NCBI GenBank assembly: GCA_023101725.1
Contig: JALJCO010012896.1
Location: forward strand, 1-64,000
From: Atherinomorus stipes
Taxonomy: Eukaryota > Chordata > Actinopteri > Atheriniformes > Atherinidae
Direction of reading: 5' to 3'
DNA: 64,000 bases
In this document: positions 41,201-53,200 of the stretch, piece after piece
How positions within the stretch are numbered: position 1 is the stretch's first letter
Layout of the letters: every line of letters starts with the position of its first letter
Made by a program: the position numbers and the translations under genes
Notes under the pieces: generated by a model
Database searches by the model: none
Told to the model about the DNA's origin: nothing
What the model saw: only the letters and a program-made list of their open reading frames with translations

Positions 41201-44200
41201 CTGGCCTGCACAGAGTCCTGATCTCAACCTGATAGAACACCTTTGGGATGAATTAGAGCGGAGACTGAGAGCCAGGCCTTCTGGTCCAACATCAGTGTGA
41301 CCTCACAAATGTGCTTCTGGAAGAATGGTCAAAGATTCCCATAAACACTCCTAAACCTTGTGGACAGCCTTCCCAGAAGAGTTGAAGCTGTTCCAGCTGC
41401 AAAGGTGGACCAACGTCATATTGAACCCTATAGATTAGGAATGGGATGTCACTTAAGCTCATATGTGAGTCAAGGCAGGTGAGCCAATACTTTTGGCAGT
41501 ATAGTGTATCTGTTTGTTAGATTTCTCTTTGTGAGTATGTAGTGCCAAACTGAAGACCACATCCGGGAACCTGGTCAGCACGTGTGATCTGTGTTCATCC
41601 ACAGGGCTGGAGTCCAGAACCAGAGCATTATAAAGACCTACCACAGCAGAGACTTGAGGGGCCCAGCAAACAGAGTCCCTACCTGCAGATAGACCTGCTG
41701 ACACCGTACAACATCACTGGTAAAGATCCGTTCAGCTGCCTTTCAGCCTGGCGTCGTGGCTGAGAGCTGGAACCTGAGAGGAGATCTCTGGCAGATTGTT
41801 AGCTGTACATCAGTGAAATCAGTGAGAAATGTTCAGTTTCTGTGCTGGTCTGCAGGTGTGCTGACCCAGGGTGGCGGTGCGTTCGGCACCTTCGTGTCCA
41901 GCTTCTACCTTCAGTTCAGTGAGGATGGAAATCTGTGGCACACCTACAGAGAGCTGGTGTCCGACACCCGGCCCAGAGCCAAGGTCTGACCGCACAGATT
42001 CACTGCTGCTTCCTCACACGCTGCATGAGCTGAAGGCGGTATACCGTTCTTCCCTCTGCAGGTTTTCCATGGTAACCATGACGATGGAGGTGTGACGGAG
42101 AACAGACTGGACAGGATGGTGTTGGCCCGGTTTGTTCGGCTGCTGCCCCACGACTTCCAGAACGGCATCTACCTCCGACTTGAGATCATGGGCTGTGGTG
42201 AAGGTCGGCAAACTCTGCAAGTTTTTGTTTTTATTCCAGTGATGAGGTTTCATTATGCTCAGTTTGTCCTCCACAGGTCCCCAGTGGACGACCTCTCCCA
42301 CCCCACCCTCACCAGTCTCCCCAGTAGGTGGCTGCAGAGACAGAGAGTTCCAGTGTGGAAATGGCCGCTGTGTGCCGGCAGGGCCACGGGGAGTCGTCTG
42401 TGACGGGGTCAACGACTGCGGGGACGGATCAGATGAGATGTACTGTGGTGAGTTCACTGGCCAGACGCAGTCTAGTACCCGCACTCTTTCACTACGAAGC
42501 CATGCTGCTGTAACACCTGCAGAATGTGGCTTGGCAGCGTTTTCCTGAAATAAGCAGGGATGTCCCTGAAAAAGACGCTGCTTGGATGGCAGCATGTGTT
42601 GCTCCAAAACCTGGATTCAGCAGTGATGGTACCATCACACATGTGCAAGCTGCCAATGCCATGGGCACTAACATACCACATACCAAACATGGGCACTAAC
42701 ATACCACATACCAAACATGGGCACTAACATAACATCACAGATGTTGGCCTTTGAATTTTGTGCTGGTAACAAACTGAATGCTCTTTTTCTTCTAGACGCA
42801 ACATTACTGTTGCCAACTCTTCAGGGCGAGTAGTTGCTATTTGCTGGGCCAAAAGTCACCAGAAGTCGCTAAACGACGTCACTGCATCAGATATTCAATT
42901 TAATGCATGTGTACTACCATTTAATGACATCCCACATTTTTTGTTTGACACAGCCTACTACTATGCTAACTTACAAGGGTACTGAAGGGGTGACATAAAC
43001 ATTTAAGTCATGGTGCAAAGAAGACCCAGTTGTGCCACAAGGTATTATGGGAAATAATTTGGATGAGGGGGTGTGATCATCTCACAGCAACTCGGAAGGG
43101 CTGCTTGCACCGGGGAGAGCGTGAGAAGGGGGGGAGGGGGAGAGGGGGGGGGGGGGGGCCAAGGGGCGCACCGAAGTGGAGCGATATAAACTTTGTCTGT
43201 CTCCATGAACACCAGGAAGTCGCAAGATTTGTCGCTTTTTGAAAAAAAAAAGTGGCTAGAGGGGTCTGAGAATCGATAAATATAGCGACAAAGTCGATAA
43301 GTTGGCAATAATGCACAACATCCATGATTTCCAAGACACAATCAGAAACGTGGACTCATCAGACCACAGCACAATTTTCCACTTTGCATCTGTCCATTTC
43401 AGATGAGCTGGGGTCCAGAGTAGGTGGTGGTGCTTCTGGATGGTTTTGGCTTTCCATGGTAGATATTGAGGTGTTTTGGGAGAACGATGGCTGTATAGTG
43501 GAGGAAATAATTTGAAGGGTGTTTTGTTAAACTTGCTTATTTATTTGGCTTTGGTTGATTGGGAGAGTGGGCAGCACAGTGACAAGAGGGCACACAGAAC
43601 AGAGGTAGGGCTAGAAATGGAGATATAACCACTGGGAAAGTTAAGGTAAAGGCGTGGGGGGAACAGAGAAAGGAGGGGGGGGGGGGGCGTAGAGTTTTAA
43701 CTTGCACGTGTAGATGAAGCGACGTGTTGTGTTCACTGACAATAGTTTTCTGAAGTGTTCCTGAGCCCATAAGATCCTTTACACAATGATGTCGGTTTGT
43801 GATGCAGTGCCACCTGAAGGGTTGAAGGTCATGATCACTCAATGGTTTTCAGCCTTGCCGCATCTTTATAGAAAGTTCAGATTCTCTGAATCTCTTGATT
43901 ATATTATGGACTGCAAATGGTGGAGTCCCTAAATTCCTGCATCTGAACATTGAGAAACATTGTTAAACTGGTGGATTATTTTTTTCACACAGTTGTTCAT
44001 GAAGTGGTGATCCTCACCCCATCTTTGCTTTTGAATGGCTGAGCCTTTTGGGGATGCTGCTTTTATACCCAATCACACCCACCTGTTTCCAGTTCACCTG
44101 TTCAGCTGTGGCATGTTCCAAACAGGTGTTTTTTGAGCATTCATAAACTTTCCCTGTCTTTTCTTGCCCCTGCCCGAGCTTTATTGAAACGTATTGCAGG

Positions 44201-47200
44201 CATCCATTCCAACATGCGCAAATACTTTCACAAAAACAATGAATCAGTTTGAACAATAAATATCTTGTCTTTGTAGTACATTCAGTTAAAGAGGAAGGTT
44301 GTATTCTGTTTTTATTTACATTTTACACAACACCACAACTTCGTCGGGGTTTGTACATCCCTGCCCTTACTGTTCACTGCAGGCGTTTCACAGGTGACAT
44401 GAACCAGACGTGAATAGAAAAGTTCCTCTGAAGACTTGATATCGTCCTCTCCTGCAGGTACCCAGCCCTCCTCCACCACCAGCCCACGCAGCTGCCTGAC
44501 TGGTCAGTTCTCCTGCACCCCACCAGGAGGCTGCATTGAGGCTGGAAAGCGTTGCGATGGTGTTCCTCACTGTCCCGGTGGAGAAGATGAACATGGATGC
44601 CACCCACATGACTCCACCACGCCGTCTGACAGGTGGAGGTTTAGGCTTGTCCCCACATCCAGAGCTTGACTTTTATTCAGGCCTCATCATTGCTGTTCGT
44701 TCATGTGCAGGGCATTGACACCCACCCCGTCCCCCCTGAGGACTCCATCTATGGCTGCTGTCACTCACTCTACTGCAACACCAACAGTAAGGAAACATCT
44801 GTTTCTGATTATGGTTAAACGTTTGGTAAATTCTAAACCTACCGGGTTCTAATCGGATGTCATGTGTTTACAGCAAGGCGGTCCAGGATATCGCGGTGAG
44901 TCCTGATCATAAATGCTGCCTCCTTCTTCTGCTGGAGCTGGAGTAGAGGTTAAGAGTCATCATTTGTTGCAGGTCTCTGCTCCTCTCCTCTGGGACTGGA
45001 GGATGGGAGGATCCGTTATGGTCAGCTGACCTCGTCCTCGCACCGAGAGAACAACCCCGCTGATGCTGGGAGACTCAACATCGTCCCAAACATGTGGGTC
45101 ATTACATTTTCATATATGGGCCTGAACATATGGTGAAACTTATAGTGTGTTTGTAGAAGTATGAAGTTTTAGGCCACATTCACATCAGAATAGTCCAGGG
45201 GATTGGGTTCAACTGGACGAGGAATTACAAGAAGTTGCTTATCTTAATTTGGTTTAGTTTGCTTTCATGCTACAGTTAACTCAAGCAGACCAAACCACCG
45301 CAACGTGACACAGCTGCAGCAGCTGCTAGCTAAGGGGGAATAGCTCCCTGAAATAAATACTGACCAAGAGTGAGGAAGAAAATCTGGCTCCTGATTGGCC
45401 AGGACTAAAAAAATTCAACGCAATTAAACAGTAACTGTGTCTTATGTTGCAGTCTGCACACGGCAAAGTGCGGATTTGTCCGGTGTGGCAGACGGTACGT
45501 CACAGCGGCGTGTCAAGTACTGTCCCACCTCAGAGGTGTCTGAAGGAGCCTCTGAGTCGACCCTACTAACCCGCACTCCATTTGCCCCGAAAGGAAGGAT
45601 ACTGGTGATGTATCCGTCATGGCCTCGCCTATCCCAAAATTCCCAAAATTCATTCCCACAAGATTTTTATTCTTATTTGTTTTATTTACAAAACCAGAAT
45701 GTGCAAACTCTCGTGAGGGGAGTAACAAGGAGTACCATATCAAACTGTACAAGGTTACATCAAGAACAAAACCACGCAAAGTTTGAACAGCATAAAGGGG
45801 TTTAAATAAAATAATAATAAAAAAAAGATATTTGCAGACAACATGCAATAAATGATAGTTACAAAGCGATATAAACTCAAAGTTGATCGCCAGTATCATC
45901 ACTTGGCTTTCAAAGAATGGGGGGAAGGGTAGCAGACAGTTCTTTACAGATTGTTTTTTTTGCAAATCGTTTTGACATTTTTTTTAAAGAGATAAGAAAT
46001 ATTGTAAAAATTAATTTACAAAACAGGTAAAGGTAGTTAGTTTATTTACTTGCGCATAAGATGGGAGTTTACTAGGGCTGGGAAAAAATATCAATACACT
46101 GAAATATCGCAATATTTTCATATGCTGATTTCATATCGATATCTTAGAATGTGGTATCGATCTATTTTACAAATGAAATCTAGCGAGATTTCATCGTTCA
46201 GTCAAGAAATCTCGTGTTTTTTTGTGAAATCTCGTGAGATTTCATCATTATCTTACAAATAGATCAATATCGCATTTTTGAATGTCTATATGAAATCTGC
46301 ATATGGAAATATTGCGATAAGAACACAACAGACATCTACCTCATCACGGGTCTGGAGACTATACTGCTGGGAGAAGCTGATTAGATTTTTTATCACACCC
46401 AAAATTAGAAATAAACACACATCAGTGCCATGTTAGAGAAAATGTAGTGATATGAATGTGGATTATTCACATGTTTTTTGGTTTTGCCCAAAAATTAAAC
46501 ACTTTTTGGAGGCTGTTCATCAGATAATTATCAAGATCCTGGGCTATAAAATACCAATGTCATGTGTTCTACTGTACCTGGGAAGCATGTCATGCAGTGT
46601 TATATTAACAGAGGACCAATATTTACTAAAAAAATTTCTTAGCAGCCTGCAAGAAGGCAATCGCAAGAAAATGGTACAAAGCGGACTCGCCAACACAGCG
46701 TGACTGGCAAAAAAATCATAAACGAGTTATATATAATGGAATTGTTGACACATAAGTTAAGAAATTAAGAAGAACAATGTCAATACAAATGGAAGAAATG
46801 GACTGTTTTTACGACGACGGCATAAGGACTTGTTATAAAGATAACATGGGAACAAACTATAGAGTCACTGCAATCCTCAGTTCTTTTTCTTTTGGTGTTT
46901 ATGTGCGCTTCTTTTTGTTTTCCCTCTGTATGTTCAGGTTTGTTTAAAGAAAGAAAGAATTAAAAAAAGAAAATATTGCGATATTTCAGTGTATTGAAAT
47001 TTTTCCCAGCCCTAGAGTTTACCAGGAGTAAAAGTGTTCACCAGTTAGAAACAATATATGGTTGGTCTCTGTGGAAAGTTTAAAGAAAGGCGGGGAAGCT
47101 TAAAAAGAGTTTTTGCCTCAGAAATGCATGTGTTTGGCATTAATCAGGTGTTAACGAGCGGTTAATGAGGCCTTAACGTTCAGGTGACGTCAGATCAATT

Positions 47201-50200
47201 AAAAAAAAAAAAAAATACCCTGTTCCAATTTAGTTTGTACGTTGTAGCTGAAGTGGAAAGAATGTCGTTACTAGACAGCGGTGGAGTCTGGAGTTGCTAG
47301 GCAACGGAACTGGAGCACTATGGGAAATTCTCTTTGGCTATGATGTCCCATTTCAGCAGCTACTGTTTCAGGAGGCTGCTTCAGAGTGTGCGGACTACAT
47401 AGCACACTCCGTAACCTACGTAGTCTGCACATTTCACAGAGTGCAGACTTCAACATGAGACTCAGCTAGCGATCTGTTTCCTCCATCTTGCTCCCTCCTA
47501 CCGTCACTAGTGAACAAACTAAAGATACTTTAACGCCTTCCGCTTGACGTGGTGATTTAATCCCAACCCAGATGAAGTCTTCCACCCTTCTCCGGTTGGA
47601 AATGGTGACCTCAGTGTTAGAGGGGCTGACTTCCCTCCTGACTCATTCATACTTGCCTGTAGACTGACCCGGTGTGTGCGGAAGACCTTTACCTGAAGAC
47701 CCCAACAGAATCATATCATCTAGAAAAACCATGAAGCTCCCAAACCAGACAGCCTCCTTCCCCCACCTGCACCCTGAGTTCCTGTCCATGACCACCACAT
47801 ACAGGACTGATGACGAGGGGCAGCCTTGGTGGACTCCACTAAGCCACATGATTGGCTTGCTGCTTGATTTGGGCTGAATCTGGAGCCAAGGCTCCATCAC
47901 CAGGTGCTCAGCAGTGAGGGACTTTCGGATGATTTTGAATGTCACACCCAGACAAATAAAAAAAAAAAAATCCAAAAAACTAAAACGAACACTGAAACTA
48001 ATAAAAACGAACTAAAACTAGCTGAATTAAAAAACAAAAATAAATAAAAACTGAAAGTAATTAAAAATCCAAAACTATGATAACCTTGCTCCTCACTCCA
48101 GGGAGGTGTCCTGGTTTCCCTCCTCCTAGCAAGGTCTTCTTTCTTTCTCTGACCACTGAGACCAGTTTGCCTTGGGAGACCTTTCCATGGGCTACTGCTT
48201 CTCACCACACAGTCCTCAAGATCATTGAGGTGCCCGATCTCCTCCATCACCATGAGGAGGAGGAGATTCTGTGGATGAGCATCATCATGCTCGCTTTCTT
48301 CACCCTAAGCCTCTTTTTCTCGAAATTGCATACTCCGATTGAAATGAGTGTATCTCTGCTACCACACGGCCTATTTGAATAAATTTAGCGTCAAATTAAA
48401 GAAAACACTTGTGAGATTTATGGAGATGTGTAAATATAAGTATATTTGTTACTGATGAAGAGTGAATGAAGATGGGACAGCAAAATTTCAAACCTCGCCT
48501 TAAAAAGAACACACAGCATCACTAACTCTCTGAAATGATGCTTAAGAAACTAATTATCTCTTTCACACAATAGCCAAAGTAAAATATGTTGACAATGTTC
48601 CTGCAAAGCCCTCCCCTTCTAAAGTAAAGCAGAAAAGAATTACAGTTTTTTTTTGTTTTGTTTTGTTTTTCACAAAAAGTTCAGGCGAGGTTTCTAAAAT
48701 GGCCACTTTGGCACAATTTGGGACAGTTGGCAATGTTATTTTCCAACATGTCACAGTAAAATAATTCTTCCATAATAAATATCTTTAATAAAAAACAAAA
48801 ACAGCCTCAAACTGCAGCTTCTATAACTTCTGTTTCTGCACCCGCCCTCACAGCGTCCTTACCTGGCTGTGTGTGGTTACGCAGGCCCTTAACTCCACAA
48901 CGAATTGGTTGATTTTGGTAAATGAGACACCAATAAATTCGTAAGAGCCAGTAGAACGTATCTAGACCCCCGCTGGAAAGATTGACAGTACTTTCAGCCA
49001 ATCAGAGCCAGCTGAAGGCAGTAATTCAGTATTGGCTGGTACCTGCATCGGTAGATTGTGAAGCTGTCTGCTGGGTCCTAAAGACCTTTGGTTAACCTGA
49101 AGGTGTTTCATGTGTTGCCCCAGAGATTATTTTCAAACAACCAAGTATGAATTTACCAGTAAAAAATGGTTTTCACAGAGAAACAGCAAAGGTAAGAGAA
49201 ATCTTTAAAACTAGTTTGTGGCTGAGCGGTTTCTGCTGTTGATGCTTATTGGCTTCCATCTCTGTTATGTTTTGGTGTAGACGACTGAGGAGCACATGTT
49301 CGGATTCTGCAGAGTCTCTGCTTTCATTTGATATGTAATCTGTGCTGGTTTGATGCGGGGTTGTGGCTGTGGAGACAGAAATGTTGTATGTAGGTTGCTA
49401 TTATGCCGTGTATTTACGTTTTGCATTTTTTATTTCATTTGGATATAACTTTAGTTGTGTTTTGCACAATTAAAAAAGGTTTATGCTGGCTTGTAGCCTA
49501 GCTTCTGCAGTTTAATTTGATGTGCCACTTTGCAATAATCTCCATCATTAATGCGTCATTTATCACAATTGTTGTTGAGTAACAATCACGAGGGACCTTA
49601 TAAGGTCCCTCTCAGGCTCTTGATATCTAGATATTGGTGCAGTATTCCTCGTACGATGTGCTTTCAGGTAATGTTTGGGGTGAAGATGTGACAGGATGCT
49701 TTTCTCTGGTTCCTGCAGTCCGGTTATGGAACCTGGATGGAGCCCCTCCCCCACGGATCCTCAGCCATATTTCCAGGTGGACTTCTTGGAGCCTACGTGG
49801 GTGTCTGGGGTGGTGACGCAGGGCAGTGAACGTATGTGGGGTTATCTCACTAAATACCGGCTGGCGTTCGCCCTGCACAGCAGCCTCTTCACAGATTATA
49901 CGGAGGACGGGAGGCCTGGTGCTCCCCCCCAGGTATGTAAAATGCTTTGTGGTTTCAGCTGGTGAATGTCTCTTTTTCTGTGAGTACACTTCTTCTTGCT
50001 TGTTGCGCAGGTGTTTGAAGTCCGCATGGTGAGCAGAACCCCTGTGACCCGTTGGCTCGGTCGGCTGGTCAGAGCACGCTACATGCGCATCATCCCAGTG
50101 GAGTTCAGACACACCTTTTACCTGAGAGTGGAGATCCTGGGCTGCAGAGGAGGTCCGGCATGGCTGCACAGACATGGTTTTATATGTCTGCTAATTACAA

Positions 50201-53200
50201 ATTTCATATTCACCTTCTGAATACGCTATGCTGAAGGAAGATAAAATATTTTTCCTGTGTTTAATCTGGCATCCTGTTTTGGCTCACTTGTTTTATGAAG
50301 TAGAAGATTTCCTAAAAGCGTGAGAATGCTTTTGTGGTTCTTTTCCCTCAGAAGTATTCATGATAGTTATTAAACATATGCACAGTAAATGTGTTGGCAT
50401 TTGACTACAAGTCTTGATCTTGGTGCTGTCTTATCTTATTGTTTTGTGACAAAAGACATGAAATCTCAGTTGTTTCTGAAGATTTGAACGTCTTCTCTCT
50501 GTAGATGAGCTGGTGACCCCCAGCAGTGTGACCACGTCGCCCTCTGGAGGTGGGAGGGTGACTGTGCATGGCTGCCAGCCAGGCCAGTTCTCCTGCCATC
50601 ACAGTGGGGAGTGCATCCCAGTGTCGGCGCTGTGTGACGGTCGCCCGGACTGCTCGGACCACTCCGATGAGATCAGCTGCGGTGGGGTTTTAACGGCTTG
50701 TTTTGGCCATGCTGCACCGCTCATGCCAGTCTCTGTTCCATCGACCTGATGGGACAGAGACAACACTCCCTGTTTTTAATCTCTCTGCTCCTCCTCTTCA
50801 GGGACCGCTCCAACCAGAGGTTTTCCAGGGCTTCACAATCAGACCAGCTACACTGGGAGACCAGGTTTCCATGGCAACACCACAGCAGGTGTCCCTGGTC
50901 TACATACAACTGGTTCCCAAGGTGGTTTTCCTGGTGTGGCGACACCAGGAGTCACGCCTCCGACCACGCCTCAGCAGATCTCCACCCCAGGTTCCAGTAG
51001 GTGTGATCAGATAAACTTCAGCTCTGTGATGAATCTAATGGCTTTAATCTGGGTCGGAACATCCAGTTCAACTTCACAGTCGTTTATCTAAGAGAAAGTT
51101 TTGTGTTGTACAGTAACCACAGGTCCATTTTCTGTTTGGTGAAAGATGGTGTTCCACAGGGTTTCATTTTAGGACTACTTTTACTCTGTTTTAGTAACAT
51201 CATACAAAAACATGGTGTTTCTTTTCATTTTTATGCTGATGATACACACTTATGTCTACATAAAAGAGCCTGATACAAACGTTGATGCTAATGCTACTGT
51301 AATCTTCTTTGCACTAATAACATATATTACAGAAACTAAAGTAACTGATGGCATCTGGATGCTGCGTGAACACATGCACTGTGTTCTTGGAATTGGCAAA
51401 CTGCACGTACCTGCCCAACCGACACTGCAACCATCTCATCTCGTTTTAGCTCAGGAGGAAGCTGCATTAGCTATTAGCTGCCTCTCATTATGGATGGTTC
51501 CTGCAGACTTTACACTTCTAAGCCAGTTCAGCTTTTTTGTGGGCAGGTCAGACAGCCATATTTTGAGAAATGCGCTTGTTGGTGCTCAAGATTTACGATT
51601 TCCCCAAATCCTGATTCACAAGCCTCCGAAACTGCCAACAGACAGAGAAATTCCTGCCTAATTAGCTTGGCGTGACATTTAAAACTACCTTGCTGATGGA
51701 CAGTCGCACTTCACAGGAGCAAAAATAAAAGCTTACAAGTGGTTAGAAGCTTATAAATATCTGGTGCAGGATGGTATCAGATCTTCAGCTGTAGAAAATG
51801 TCACAAACAAATTGATCCTCTTCATGTCAGAAATTAAAACGACAGACCCAGATAACGTTAACACCATGTAAACATCTGGAATGTCACAACATTATATTGT
51901 GGAGTTAACGTTAACAATAACACTGCTGTTTTATAACGGTTTAATTTATTGACACCAAAAAGGAAAATGAAAGTCTCTTCCTTTTGCCTTCTTTTTTCTG
52001 GAGTGCAGACAAACACAAAGATGGACGGGACATAGACTGGGGACATTGGGTTGTCACCTGTTTACCTGAGTTAAGACAAAATGAAACTACGTTAGACGAC
52101 CAAACTATGGTTTGGTGCATTTTAACCGCATTGTCATCATTTTTACAGTACATAGATAAACTTAGACCAGCTCACCAAAATATACTTGGAAAGCGTACGA
52201 AACAGAATTAGCTGGGAACTAACCACCGACAAAGTGGTTCCGATGGCTTCCAGTTAGTTGTCACGTGTGATGGTAGCAACCCATTTAGCTCATCATTCAG
52301 GGTCAGCAGCCAAAGTTCCACACTTTTTCCTCCTTTTAAAAAATGAATTCAGCAACAGGATATTATGTTTTTTAACTCTTTGCAGAGCAAACTATCAAAG
52401 CTGGCTCCTTTAAAAAGAAGCCAAGAAGCTTCCAGAGTGTCATGAGACAAATTAAAGCATTATTCCTTGTGGTGTTTCCTCCTCTTTCAAGACTTCATCA
52501 TTCAAACCGACCCATTAAGGAAACGTTCCAGGTCAAAAACTGGTGCGTTGTCTGAGGGCAACATGGTGCCGCAGAGTCACAATAACCAAGGAAAGAGACC
52601 ACACCATGCCTCTGCGTCTTCACATTGATTTTAGGATCTTATTCTTGACTTTGAAAACCCTTAATGACCTTGTTAGACCTCATAGAACCACATGAGCCTG
52701 TAAGAAGTCTGAGATGTTCTGTGTCAGAGGACTTTTAGCTGTTCAGAGACTTGATTTTAGATCAGTCAAAGCCCTTCAACTCTGGAAGGAACCGTCTGAG
52801 ATCAGGTCAGCAGAGTTAGGGTCTATTTTTAAATCTTTGCCTAAAACATACTTTCATCAGAGATTTATCTGACACATTCCTGTTAATTTCTTGTACTTTG
52901 CAGCACTTGATTGTTTGTTCAGTGTTAAACCATCAGCACATTTGTCTGTTCAGGAGTCCCAACAGGTCACCCTGGACTGCATCTGTCCACATCTGTGCCT
53001 GGAGGACCCGGCCATCAGACAACAGCAGGTGGAACATTATCCCTCTTCCAGTTGTGCAGGATGCATCTCATCTAACAGCAAAGACTGAACATGTTTTCTG
53101 TGTTGTGGTGATTGACAGCTCCCTCAGTCGCCACAAGCCCCCATGATGGCGGTCTACCCAGAGTGCTTTGTGTGGAGGGCCAGTTCACATGCTGGTCATT

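Noticed and set aside
44711..44790. Cysteine-rich reading of exon 31
   Set aside because: Attractive (several Cys), but the phase-2 donor of exon 30 and the phase-0 start of exon 32 require the Pro/Thr frame.
45437..45805. 122-codon frame in intron 33
   Set aside because: No domain, no fit to the exon 33-34 join, AT-rich repeat context.
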